In this document: positions 7,701 to 15,926 of the stretch, in pieces | Layout: the number at the start of each line of letters is the position of its first letter | Position numbering within the stretch: position 1 is the first letter of the stretch | NCBI RefSeq assembly: GCF_000502955.1 | Contig: NZ_AYWO01000001.1 | Coordinates: 72,022 to 114,053 of the forward strand | Direction of reading: 5' to 3' | Length of the DNA: 42,032 bases | Origin: Mesorhizobium sp. LNHC252B00 | Lineage (GTDB): Bacteria > Pseudomonadota > Alphaproteobacteria > Rhizobiales > Rhizobiaceae | The notes under the pieces: generated by a model | Told to the model about the DNA's origin: nothing | The model's input: only the letters and a program-made list of their open reading frames with translations | Database searches by the model: none | Translations under genes and position numbers: made by a program

Positions 7701-8642
7701 TCACTCCGACAGCACGAAGGGTGCAGTGTACTTGTCGACATTGTCCTTGGTGATGAGTAGGCAATCGAACAGCTGCTTCTCGGTCGCCGCGCCAGTGGCG
7801 CCCGTCTTGATGAACGAGTCCGCCTGTTGCACGGCCTTGGCCGAGAAGATGGCAACCGGCTGCAGCACAGTGTACTGCAGTTCGCCGGACTTGATCGCCG
7901 CAACCGCATCCGGGGAGCCGTCGAAGCCGCCGACCTTGATACCAGCCAGCTTGCCGGCTTCCTTCAGCGCCGCAACCGCGCCAAGAGCCATTTCGTCATT
8001 GCCGCTGATCACGGCGATGATATCGGGATTGGCCTGCAGCATGCTCTGCATCTTGTCGTGGCCCTGGGTACGATCCCAGTTGGCGACCTGCGAAGCGGCC
8101 TTTTCGAGATCTGGATACTGGCTCAGCACAGTCGCGTAGCCGTTCGAGCGCGTCGCGGCGTTGTTGTCCGACGGGGCGCCGAGCAGTTCGACATATTTGC
8201 CCTTTTCGCCGACTGCCTGCACCCACTGCTGGGCACCGAGAGCTGCACCCTGCGCGTTGTTGGAGACGAGCTGCCCCTTGGCGAGGCCTTCCTGGTTGAT
8301 CTCGGCATTGACGAGGAAAACCGGGATGTTGGCGGCAATCGCCTTCTTCACCGCGCCGACAGAGCCGTCAGCGTTGGCCGGGTCGAGAATGATGGCCACC
8401 GACTTGTTGGTGATGGCGGTGTCGATCAGGTTGCTTTCCGTGTTGGTGTCGCCCTTGTGGGCCCCGACATTGGCCGTGTAGCCGAGCTTCTCGGCCTCGG
8501 CCTTGGCGACGTTGCCCTCGGTGAGCCAGTAGGGGTTGGCCGGATCGTTGACGATGATCGAGATCAGGCCCGCGGCAGAAGCGGCGGCCGTGAACCCGAC
8601 GACCATCGCGGCCGCAAGCAGACTTTTCAGCATGGTTTTCAT
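7701..8642 (-). CDS. eryG: EryG, periplasmic erythritol-binding protein of an ABC importer
   Basis: The protein is 313 aa of the ribose-binding-protein-like family (Peripla_BP_4). It has a signal peptide MKTMLKSLLAAAMVVG ending near TAAASA. The mature part starts LISIIVNDPANPYW, a typical ligand-pocket strand, and later has GGFDGSPDAVAAI. The ATG at 8642 is chosen because GGAGG lies 7 nt before it; a second ATG six bases upstream sits directly on that site. It delivers the ligand to EryF and EryE, encoded just upstream (37-nt gap to eryF). Erythritol specificity is inferred from position between the importer genes and eryA. Confidence 0.9.
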   Translation of the reverse strand: MKTMLKSLLAAAMVVGFTAAASAAGLISIIVNDPANPYWLTEGNVAKAEAEKLGYTANVGAHKGDTNTESNLIDTAITNKSVAIILDPANADGSVGAVKKAIAANIPVFLVNAEINQEGLAKGQLVSNNAQGAALGAQQWVQAVGEKGKYVELLGAPSDNNAATRSNGYATVLSQYPDLEKAASQVANWDRTQGHDKMQSMLQANPDIIAVISGNDEMALGAVAALKEAGKLAGIKVGGFDGSPDAVAAIKSGELQYTVLQPVAIFSAKAVQQADSFIKTGATGAATEKQLFDCLLITKDNVDKYTAPFVLSE

Positions 8643-8679
8643 GTACATTCCTCCAATGATTACGCGGTGTTGCTGCCAG

Positions 8680-9813
8680 TCACCTGGCAGTCTTCCCTTG
8701 GGCAGGATTGGCCGCTTCGGCCTTCCCCCGTTTCTGAGAAGTCGGTTGGCCACCTGTCGCGCTTGGGAGCTTGCTGCGGCGGCGATACTGAACGGCATTG
8801 AGCAGCACGGCGAGCACGATGACCGCGCCCGTGAACACTGTCTGCCAGTAGGATGAGATGCCGATGATCACCAGACCGTCGGACAGGAAGCCGATGACGA
8901 AGGCCCCGAGCAGGGTTCCGCGGATGTTGCCGCGCCCGCCGGTCAGTGCCGCGCCGCCGATGACGACGGCCGCGATGGCCGTCAGTTCGTAGGTGGTGCC
9001 TGCGGTCGGTCCTGCCGATGTCAGCTGCGAGGACAGGATCAGGCCGGCAATGGCGGCGCAGATGCCTGACAGCACATAGACGGAAATCTGCACCGTCTTG
9101 ACCGGAACGCCGGACAGTTCGGCCGCGCGTTCATTGCCGCCCGAGGCATAGAGCCAGCGCCCGAAGGCGGTGCGGTTCAAGACGATGCTGCCGATGAGCG
9201 CGATGACTGCGAGAACCACCACGCCGGTCGGCACGCCGAACAGGCGGTTGAAGCCAAGCGCATCGAAGCCGGTGTTTCCCAGCTCCGGTTTGCCACCGAG
9301 ATTATTGTAGGTCAGGCCACTGGTCATCAGCAGCGCCAGGCCGCGCGCCATGTACATGACGCCCAGCGTCGCGACGAAGGCCGGAACCTTGAAGCGCGCG
9401 ATGAGCACGCCGTTGATCAGCCCGACGACGGCGCCCAGCATGCAGGCAAGCACGGCGACCACCCAGACCGGCGGATAGAGAACGACGCCCAGCCAGGTCA
9501 GCGTCACGCCCTGCATCAGGAAACCGGCAACGACGCCGGCAAGCCCGAGCGTCGATCCCACCGACAGGTCGATGCCGCCATTGAGGATGACGAGCAGCAT
9601 GCCGACTGCGAGAATTCCGAAGATGGCGACATGCGAGGCCATGGTCAGGAAATTCGCCACCGAGAGGTAGTAGGGCGACAGGAACGAGAAGACGACGATG
9701 ATCACGATCAGGGCAAAGAAAGCGCGTCCCTCGAGCAGCAGCTTGGCGAGATCAAAGCCTTCGCCGCCCGCGCTTGGACTGGATTGTTTTCTGGCCTGGC
9801 TGACATCGGTCAT
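8680..9813 (-). CDS. eryF: EryF, ABC permease (RbsC type)
   Basis: The protein is 377 aa with about eight to ten hydrophobic segments. The family signature ILNGGIDLSVGSTLGLAG is present, and ANFLTMASHVAIFGILAVG lies before it. The C-terminal tail (RRRSKLPSATGG onwards) is polar and cytoplasmic. It forms the inner-membrane channel of the erythritol importer, probably as a homodimer, as only one permease gene is present. The start ATG at 9813 gives a compact N-terminus; frames further upstream cross into eryE. A short inverted repeat (CTGCCAG, 8673-8679, with CTGGCAG, 8684-8690) spans its stop codon. Gap to eryE is 26 nt. Confidence 0.92.
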   Translation of the reverse strand: MTDVSQARKQSSPSAGGEGFDLAKLLLEGRAFFALIVIIVVFSFLSPYYLSVANFLTMASHVAIFGILAVGMLLVILNGGIDLSVGSTLGLAGVVAGFLMQGVTLTWLGVVLYPPVWVVAVLACMLGAVVGLINGVLIARFKVPAFVATLGVMYMARGLALLMTSGLTYNNLGGKPELGNTGFDALGFNRLFGVPTGVVVLAVIALIGSIVLNRTAFGRWLYASGGNERAAELSGVPVKTVQISVYVLSGICAAIAGLILSSQLTSAGPTAGTTYELTAIAAVVIGGAALTGGRGNIRGTLLGAFVIGFLSDGLVIIGISSYWQTVFTGAVIVLAVLLNAVQYRRRSKLPSATGGQPTSQKRGKAEAANPAQGKTAR

Positions 9814-9839
9814 GGTCTGGGCTCCGAAATTCCTGGTGA

Positions 9840-11366
9840 TCAGGCGACCACGGCTTCGCCGGAGGCGGCCATGATCTGCTCTTTGGTGGCGTTGGCGCCG
9901 AACTGCGCTGAAATCCTGCCCCGGCGCATGACGACGATGCGGTGCGCGATGCTGAGGCACTCGTTGACCTCCGAGGTCGAGAAGATCACCGCAAGGCCCT
10001 GCGCGGCGCGTTCGCTGAGCAATCGGAAGACCTCGGCCTTGGCGCCGACATCGATCCCGCGGCTCGGCTCGTCGAGAAGGATGACCTTGGGGTTGGTCGT
10101 CAGCATCTTGCCGATGACGACCTTCTGCTGATTGCCGCCCGACAGCGATCCGATCATGGCGTTGCCGCCGGCGGTCTTGATGGTCACCTTGCGGATCGAA
10201 TCCTCGACCAGCCCACGCTCCCTGGTGCGGGACAGAAACAGCCCCTTTGCGAACGCTTCGATGCTGGCAAGCGAGAGATTGCGGCCGACGGTCATGGTCT
10301 GCACCAGCCCGTCACGCTGGCGGTCCTCGGGGACCAACACCAGACCCTTGGCGATGCGCTGGGCAATGCTCAGTCCCGAGACGTCCTCGCCTTCCAGAAG
10401 CGCGCGGCCGCCCGCCATCGGCACCCGTCCGGCGACCGCTTCCAGCAATTCCGTGCGCCCGGCGCCCATCAGCCCATAGATGCAGACGATCTCGCCCGCC
10501 TTGACGTCCAGCGACAGATGATCGACGACGGAATAACCGGAGCCCGAAGTGTCGACGACGCTGACATCCTCGATCGACAGGGCGACGTCGCCGAACGCAT
10601 GACCGGTCGGTGGCGAACCGAGATCGAAGTTCTCGCCGACCATGTTGCGCACGATCCACTCGAGGTCGATATCCCTGGCTTCGGCCGTCGCCGTGATCGC
10701 GCCGTCGCGCAGGACGACGGCGTAGTCGGTGATCTGCAGGGCTTCTTCGAGGTGATGTGAAATGTAGACGATGGAGACGCCGCGGCTGGTCAAATCGCGG
10801 ATCACCTTGAACAGCACCTCCACCTCGGTCGCGCTGAGCGCCGAGGTCGGTTCGTCCATGATCAGGATACGTGAATCCACCGACAGCGCCCGCGCGATCT
10901 CGACTATCTGCTGCTGCCCGAGGCGCAGATCCTCGACCAGGGTCATTGGATCGATGTCCTCTTCGAGGTCAGCCATCAGCGCGCGCGCCTGGCGCGATTC
11001 CTCGGCGAAATCGAGGCCGGTCCTGGTGCGCAGTTCGCGGCCCATGAAGATGTTGTCGCGTACGCTGAGGTTCGGCGCCAGGCTGAGTTCCTGGTGGATG
11101 ATCGAGATGCCGCGATCGCGCGCGTCCGAGGACGACGAAAAACTGACGAGATTGCCGTCGAGCACGATGTCGCCCGACGTCGGCGTGACGACGCCGGACA
11201 GGATCTTCATCAGCGTCGACTTGCCGGCGCCATTTTCTCCGAACAGCGTCGTGACCTTGCCGCGATGGATGTCGAAATTGACGCCCCTGAGGGCATGGAC
11301 GCCGCCATACGACATGACGATGTTGCGCGCCGAAAGCACGGCGTCGCCATTCGCAGCCGGTTTCAT
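9840..11366 (-). CDS. eryE: EryE, ABC importer ATPase with two nucleotide-binding domains
   Basis: The protein is 508 aa of the RbsA/MglA type. The N-terminal domain has Walker A GENGAGKST (about 43-51), an LRLGQQQ signature and Walker B ILIMDEPTSAL. The C-terminal domain has a degenerate Walker A (GLMGAGRTE), the signature LSGGNQQK and Walker B VILLDEPSRGID. The degenerate second site is normal for this family. It powers erythritol uptake with EryF and EryG. Its ATG overlaps the stop of the upstream DUF2291 gene by four bases (ATGA), and eryF follows after 26 nt, so all are in one transcript. Confidence 0.92.
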   Translation of the reverse strand: MKPAANGDAVLSARNIVMSYGGVHALRGVNFDIHRGKVTTLFGENGAGKSTLMKILSGVVTPTSGDIVLDGNLVSFSSSSDARDRGISIIHQELSLAPNLSVRDNIFMGRELRTRTGLDFAEESRQARALMADLEEDIDPMTLVEDLRLGQQQIVEIARALSVDSRILIMDEPTSALSATEVEVLFKVIRDLTSRGVSIVYISHHLEEALQITDYAVVLRDGAITATAEARDIDLEWIVRNMVGENFDLGSPPTGHAFGDVALSIEDVSVVDTSGSGYSVVDHLSLDVKAGEIVCIYGLMGAGRTELLEAVAGRVPMAGGRALLEGEDVSGLSIAQRIAKGLVLVPEDRQRDGLVQTMTVGRNLSLASIEAFAKGLFLSRTRERGLVEDSIRKVTIKTAGGNAMIGSLSGGNQQKVVIGKMLTTNPKVILLDEPSRGIDVGAKAEVFRLLSERAAQGLAVIFSTSEVNECLSIAHRIVVMRRGRISAQFGANATKEQIMAASGEAVVA

Positions 11367-12022
11367 TTGACGTCCAGCCTCACGGGAGTGACCAGCCAGC
11401 TCTTCGGATTGACCAGCTTGAACGCGCCGACAACCGAAACGGTCTTGCCGGCCAAGGTGCTCGTGTCGACCTTTGCCAGGACTTCCTTCTTCATCTCGTT
11501 GTTCAGCGCCGAGCCGGCGTCCTGGTATTCTATCTGGTTGGTGAATTGGCCGAATGTGATCTTGCCGGTGGCGTCGCGCAGTTCGGTGCCGTTGATCGCC
11601 GGTCCCGTCTGCACGCGGATCATCAACGTGTCGGGCAAACCGTCGACTGCGACCTTGTAGATGCCCGATTTTCCTTCGCCGACAACGCCGGTGAACTTGA
11701 CCGAAATGACTGGCCCGACACCTGCGGGCACGCCGTATTCCTTCTCGGCCGTCGCCCTGTCCTTGGCGATCGCCGTCGCCACTGTCACGGCGTCGGCGGC
11801 ACGGGTCTCGACATCGGCCTGCACCTTGGGAAATTCCGACTTGCCGTAATCCGCGGCGGAGAAGACGGCGGCGCTGCGGACGTCACCGGCGGAGCCGATC
11901 CTGACCACCTTGGTGTCGAGCGCCATGGCGCCAAGCAGGACAACGACCGCGACGCCAGCCAGTATCCGACGCAAGCTGGCCGAGGCCTGCCGGGTCGATG
12001 CGGTGGCAGCCTTGGCACTCAT
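11363..12022 (-). CDS. DUF2291 family membrane-anchored protein of the ery transporter operon
   Basis: The protein is 219 aa. After a short basic N-terminus there is one hydrophobic segment (ILAGVAVVVLLGAMALD), then a soluble, probably periplasmic domain ending in VTPVRLDVK. I recognise it as DUF2291, a family found with RbsABC-like importers in proteobacteria. The function is not established. No lipobox cysteine is visible, so it is likely held by an uncleaved signal anchor. It lies between eryD (33-nt gap) and eryE (4-nt ATGA overlap), so it is made together with the importer and may assist its assembly or ligand handling. Confidence 0.8.
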   Translation of the reverse strand: MSAKAATASTRQASASLRRILAGVAVVVLLGAMALDTKVVRIGSAGDVRSAAVFSAADYGKSEFPKVQADVETRAADAVTVATAIAKDRATAEKEYGVPAGVGPVISVKFTGVVGEGKSGIYKVAVDGLPDTLMIRVQTGPAINGTELRDATGKITFGQFTNQIEYQDAGSALNNEMKKEVLAKVDTSTLAGKTVSVVGAFKLVNPKSWLVTPVRLDVK

Positions 12023-12055
12023 GACGCAACCACCTGCAAGGCAGATCTGCCGTTG

Positions 12056-13066
12056 TCACGCATTTGACGATCCTCCGTTCACATGGCGCTTTGCACCATT
12101 GGATTGGTTCTTTTCGACAAGAGCGCGTGCAGTGCTTTCATCGGTGATCAGGCCGCTCAGATAACGGCTCTCGAGCACCGCTTTGATCGCGCGCACTTTC
12201 ACCTTGCCACCGGCGACGGCGACAATCCTGCGGCCTTTCAACTGATCCCGCGGAAGCGCCAGAATTCTCTCCGACAGCGCCGTTTCCACCGGGCGTCCCT
12301 TGTCATCGAAGAAGTGGGCGAGCAGCTCGCCAACGCCACCGTCGCGTTTGACCTCATCGATTTCGGAATGTTCGATCATGCCGGTAGCGACCAGCGAGGC
12401 TTCCCGCATGGCGGTTCCTATGCCGACGAACATCAGGTCGGATCGGCTTGCGAGAGCGAAGACATCGCTAATGCCGCGCTGGCCAAGCAGCACCTCACGG
12501 TCCTCGGCAGTGTTGGCGACGAAAGGCACCGGCATCACATAGGCCTGCGCGCCTGTCCGCTCGGCCAGGCGATGCATGACATCGTGCGGGTTGGCCGCGA
12601 ATTTGCGCGTCACGCCGCCAAGCAGCGAGACGAAACGGATATGGGCGGCGGCGGTGCGCGTCAGATACTCGACGCTTGCCGCGAGGGTACGACCATGGCC
12701 GACGCCGATCAGCATGTCCTCGCCGCGATCGATCTCGCGCTTCAGAAACTGCGCGCCGGCGATGCCAAGCGCCTTCAGCGGCAGATCGTCCTGATCGAGA
12801 TCAGGAACGACCTCGCAGTAATCGAGCCCATAAGCATCGATCAGCTGCTGCTCGAGGTCGATGCATTCGCCGACGTCGCCGTCGATAATCACTCTGACCA
12901 GGCCATCCTGAGTGGCCCGGGTGATGAGCCGATGCGCCTTGAGGCTGGTCAAGCCGAGCCGTTTGGCCACCTGGGCCTGTGTGAGACCGCCGGCATAGTG
13001 AAGCCAGGCCGCGCGGGTGGCGAGGCTGGATTCATGGTCGCGGTTAGCGGTTCCGCCGGATTTCAA
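12056..13066 (-). CDS. eryD: EryD, SorC/DeoR-type transcriptional regulator of erythritol genes
   Basis: The protein is 336 aa. The N-terminal helix-turn-helix is visible as GGLTQAQVAKRLGLTSLKAH, followed by a SorC-type sugar-binding domain with LIGVGHGRTLAASVEYL and FVGIGTAMREASL. EryD represses ery genes in Brucella until an erythritol metabolite binds. The start is taken as TTG at 13066, since GGGGAGGAG (13072-13080) lies 6-7 nt before it. A strong promoter at 13204-13232 reads toward it. It is the first gene of a minus-strand series that continues with DUF2291, eryEFG and eryABC. Being first, it probably controls its own operon. Confidence 0.88.
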   Translation of the reverse strand: MKSGGTANRDHESSLATRAAWLHYAGGLTQAQVAKRLGLTSLKAHRLITRATQDGLVRVIIDGDVGECIDLEQQLIDAYGLDYCEVVPDLDQDDLPLKALGIAGAQFLKREIDRGEDMLIGVGHGRTLAASVEYLTRTAAAHIRFVSLLGGVTRKFAANPHDVMHRLAERTGAQAYVMPVPFVANTAEDREVLLGQRGISDVFALASRSDLMFVGIGTAMREASLVATGMIEHSEIDEVKRDGGVGELLAHFFDDKGRPVETALSERILALPRDQLKGRRIVAVAGGKVKVRAIKAVLESRYLSGLITDESTARALVEKNQSNGAKRHVNGGSSNA

Positions 13067-13407
13067 GCCATCTCCTCCCCAGGATGATATTATTATCTTT
13101 GTGTGCAAAAATTTTCACATCCCTGCATCGCTGTCAATCCCTCGCCGGATTTGGCCTACGGGGAATTCTGTGTGGCCCTATTAGGAGGTCTGCATATTGG
13201 GTGATCATAATGATGTGTTATTTTAACGTCAATCGATGTTATATCGCTTCAATGCCATCGAGACAGCAACCGGTATTTGCTGCCGATCTTCAAACTAAAT
13301 GTCTGTTTTCAATCATTTACGCCCGGCGGCACATAAATCCCAATCAGGCTGTGTTGCGGTGTGTTGCACATGCGACGGAGCCATGGGCAAACCGATAGGA
13401 TTGCCTT
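13067..13407. other. Gene-free region upstream of eryD
   Basis: About 340 bases, clearly more AT-rich than the flanking genes. It holds the eryD promoter and a leader of roughly 130 nt between the expected start of transcription (near 13197) and the TTG start. A short open frame runs through it on the plus strand but has no ribosome-binding site and no recognisable domain. I see no RNA gene here. Confidence 0.6.
13204..13232 (-). promoter_or_regulatory. Sigma70-type promoter of eryD with palindromic spacer
   Basis: On the minus strand: -35 TTGACG (13227-13232), 17-nt spacer, -10 TATGAT (13204-13209), one mismatch from consensus in each box. The spacer contains GTTA-AAA-TAAC, a hyphenated palindrome. 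The stretch from GATTGACGTTAAA into TAACA is almost the same in the promoter at 17593-17621, which suggests one shared regulator. Confidence 0.7.
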
Positions 13408-13434
13408 GAGAAAAGCCATCGGCATTGCCCGATG
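13408..13434 (-). terminator. Rho-independent terminator after the GlpD-like gene
   Basis: On the minus strand, a CATCGG/CCGATG stem with a 6-nt loop (13417-13434) is followed by GCTTTTCTC. It begins 7 nt after the stop of the gene at 13441. The stem is short but the T-rich tail and position fit, and it insulates the eryD promoter from the operon upstream. Confidence 0.6.
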
Positions 13435-13440
13435 ACGCGA

Positions 13441-15153
13441 TCAGGCCAGCCGCATCAGGTTGCGGCCCTTGAGCTCCACAACGGCGGCTTCGACTTCCCG
13501 CGCAATGCGCCCAGCACTCCAGCCCAACGCCCTTCCGGCGATCGACGCGATCTCCTGCAGGTCCCGGCCTGTCAGGGAACCTGATATCGCCAGGGTGCTG
13601 CGACGCATGACGATATCAGTCAGATGTTCCACGAACTCGCTGCGGACGATGTAGTCGATTTCCGATTTTCTGTAGCCTTCGGAATCCGGCAGATCGCCCT
13701 TATCGTCCAGTTCGTGCCCGGCAATCTCCAGGGCTCTGGTTCCGTAGCGCGACAGCAATTCATCGAGACGCCGTTCCGCGATGCCCGTTTCCGACCATGC
13801 CCGGGCCAGCCAGTCTGCGCGTGCCGCCGCATCGGCTGGAAAATCCCTGCCGCCGCCAATTGGCATGGCTTGCGTTGAGACCTCGCGCTTGCGCTGCAGG
13901 CGACCGAGCACGGTGCCGGCGACTTCCTCTGCAAAGCCACGGAACGTTGTCCATTTGCCGCCGACCAGCGAGATAACCGCGAAAGGTCTGTTCTGGTCCG
14001 GCTCGGCGATCGGTGACGAGTGATCGCGGCTGATCAGCCCGGGCACCGATGCATCCGAGGAAGGCAGCGGCCTGATGCCGCTATAGACGTAGACGATCTG
14101 CTCGCGCTCGAATGCCATGCCCGGCAGCAGCGTTCGCACGCTGTCGAGCAGGTACTCGACTTCGTCAGGCTCGCAGCGCACCTCGTCGGGATTGTCGGCC
14201 TTGATGTCGGTTGAGCCGACCAGCGCCAAGCCGAGATAGTCGTAGACGAGGCAGATACGGCCGTCGTCGGCCTCGAAATAAAGCATGCGCCCGGCAAGGC
14301 TTTTGACCAGTTCGTCGTGCCTCAGCAGGATGTGAGAGCCCTTGGTGCCGCCGATCATCTTCGAGGGCGCGCCAAGCAGATCGTTGACACGATCGATCCA
14401 TGGACCGGCGGCATTGACCACCAGCTTCGGCCGCACCGAAAAGGCGGCGCCGTTTTCCGGCTGGAATGTCAGTACGCCATTGGACGAGGCCACCAGCGCC
14501 GTGTAATTCGCGCTGGCCGAGGCCGCGTTCGCCTGCAGCCCATCGAGGATCAGTTCGAGCACCAGCCTTTCGGGGTGGCTTATCTTGGCGTCGTAGTAGG
14601 TGCCGGTGGCGACGATCGAAGGGTTGAGCGCCGGCATCCCGCTGAGCGCCTGGCGCCGCCCGACCATGCGGTGGCGCGGCATGACCCGGTTTCGCGAGCC
14701 ATAGAAATCATAGATCATCAGGCCGATCTTGATCAGGATGGCGCCGCGGCTGCGCGGTGCGCTGGTCGAGCCGAACAGCGTTCGCAGCGCCGCCAGCATG
14801 CCCTTGCTCCAGGAGAAGATCGGGATGACGGTCGGCAGCGGACTGACATAATGCGGCGCGTTCTTCAAAAGCAGATTGCGTTCGAGCGTCGACTGCGCCA
14901 CCAGACCGAACTCGCCGGTTTCGAGATATTTCAAACCGCCATGAATGAGCCGCGACGGCGCGGCACTGGTGCCCGCGCCGAAGTCGCTCTTGTCCACGAT
15001 CAGGCAGCTGACGCCTTGTGCGCACAGATCGCGAAACAGGCCCGCCCCGTTGATGCCGGCGCCGAGAATGACGACGTCGACCTCGCCTGTCCCGGCCATG
15101 GCAGCCAAACGCCCTGCGGGGTTTCCCGTACGTGCTGCTTCCGTTGGGTTCAT
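13441..15153 (-). CDS. GlpD-family FAD-dependent polyol-phosphate dehydrogenase
   Basis: The protein is 570 aa. The FAD motif VVILGAGINGAGLFRD lies at about residues 27-42, followed by GAGTSAAPSRLIHGGLKYLE, typical of glycerol-3-phosphate dehydrogenases, and VYSGIRPLPSSD. It is longer than EryB and diverged from it, with a C-terminal helical domain of about 150 residues. It probably oxidises a polyol phosphate at the inner membrane. It is last in a kinase-DeoR-dehydrogenase operon whose genes overlap by 4 nt (ATGA at 15150-15153). The kinase and dehydrogenase mirror EryA and EryB, so it likely acts on a second polyol. Glycerol 3-phosphate itself cannot be excluded. Confidence 0.85.
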   Translation of the reverse strand: MNPTEAARTGNPAGRLAAMAGTGEVDVVILGAGINGAGLFRDLCAQGVSCLIVDKSDFGAGTSAAPSRLIHGGLKYLETGEFGLVAQSTLERNLLLKNAPHYVSPLPTVIPIFSWSKGMLAALRTLFGSTSAPRSRGAILIKIGLMIYDFYGSRNRVMPRHRMVGRRQALSGMPALNPSIVATGTYYDAKISHPERLVLELILDGLQANAASASANYTALVASSNGVLTFQPENGAAFSVRPKLVVNAAGPWIDRVNDLLGAPSKMIGGTKGSHILLRHDELVKSLAGRMLYFEADDGRICLVYDYLGLALVGSTDIKADNPDEVRCEPDEVEYLLDSVRTLLPGMAFEREQIVYVYSGIRPLPSSDASVPGLISRDHSSPIAEPDQNRPFAVISLVGGKWTTFRGFAEEVAGTVLGRLQRKREVSTQAMPIGGGRDFPADAAARADWLARAWSETGIAERRLDELLSRYGTRALEIAGHELDDKGDLPDSEGYRKSEIDYIVRSEFVEHLTDIVMRRSTLAISGSLTGRDLQEIASIAGRALGWSAGRIAREVEAAVVELKGRNLMRLA

Positions 15154-15926
15154 GGCGCTTTCGTCTTGACGATGCGCAGCTTGACGCCGGCCCGTTCGAG
15201 GGCTTGCGCCCGCGCATCGCCCAAGCCTTCGGTCGCCAGCACGACGTCGAAGCTGGTCAGGTCGTCGAAGACGTGCAGCGCGATCCTGTCGAACTTTGCG
15301 TGATCGACCAGAAGGATGCGCTTGACCGATGCGGCCATCATCGCCTGCTTGACCCGCACGACATTGGGATCCTGGATGAAGGCGGTGGTTCCGGTGATGG
15401 CCGAAGCCGAACAGATCAGCACATTGGCGCGCAATTGCGCCACGGCGTTCTCGCAGACGATGCCGATATAGGCATTGTAGGTGACGTGGTACTGGCCGCC
15501 GAGACAGATGAAGTCGATGTCGTCGACATTGGTCAGCAGCGACGCCGTCGCCACCGAATTGGTGATGACGGTCAGCGGCTTGACGTCGAGCAGCAGCGTG
15601 GCGACGGCGTTTGCCGTCGAGGAATCGTCCAGCATCACCACCTGGCCGGCTTCGACATAATCCAGTGCCGCCCGCGCCAGCGCATCCTTTTCAGCCCGAT
15701 TGACCGTCACCCGATAGCGGAAGGCGCTTTCGTAGAGGCCGGACGGCTGAACCGTCACCGCACCATGCAGCTTGCGCAATACGCCCTGCTGGGCCAGCCG
15801 GTCGATGTGCCGGTGGATGGTCATGCGCGATACGCCGAAATGCTCGACCAGATCGTCGATGCGCACCTGGCCGAGCTTGATCACATAGTCGGCGATCTCT
15901 TCGCGTCGTTCGTCGGCCTTGATCAT
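15150..15926 (-). CDS. DeoR-family transcriptional regulator
   Basis: The protein is 258 aa. The N-terminal winged helix contains DERREEIADYVIKLGQVRI and the recognition region FGVSRMTIHRHIDRLAQQG. The C-terminal DeoR sensor domain shows VVMLDDSSTANAVATLL and NVLICSASAI, which in this family bind a sugar phosphate. The start is the ATG at 15926, which overlaps the kinase stop (ATGA). It is sandwiched between the FGGY kinase and the GlpD-like dehydrogenase, so it most likely represses that operon until its phosphorylated product appears. The candidate operators are at 17581-17592 and 17749-17760. Confidence 0.88.
   Translation of the reverse strand: MIKADERREEIADYVIKLGQVRIDDLVEHFGVSRMTIHRHIDRLAQQGVLRKLHGAVTVQPSGLYESAFRYRVTVNRAEKDALARAALDYVEAGQVVMLDDSSTANAVATLLLDVKPLTVITNSVATASLLTNVDDIDFICLGGQYHVTYNAYIGIVCENAVAQLRANVLICSASAITGTTAFIQDPNVVRVKQAMMAASVKRILLVDHAKFDRIALHVFDDLTSFDVVLATEGLGDARAQALERAGVKLRIVKTKAP

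Noticed and set aside
13084..13398. Plus-strand frame of 104 codons in the eryD upstream region
   Set aside because: It starts inside the eryD leader, crosses the eryD promoter, lacks a ribosome-binding site and shows no family features.
13441..15153. Housekeeping glpD for glycerol use
   Set aside because: Possible by family, but no glycerol facilitator, glycerol kinase signature or glpR-like context could be established. The neighbouring kinase and shared eryD-type promoter favour another polyol.
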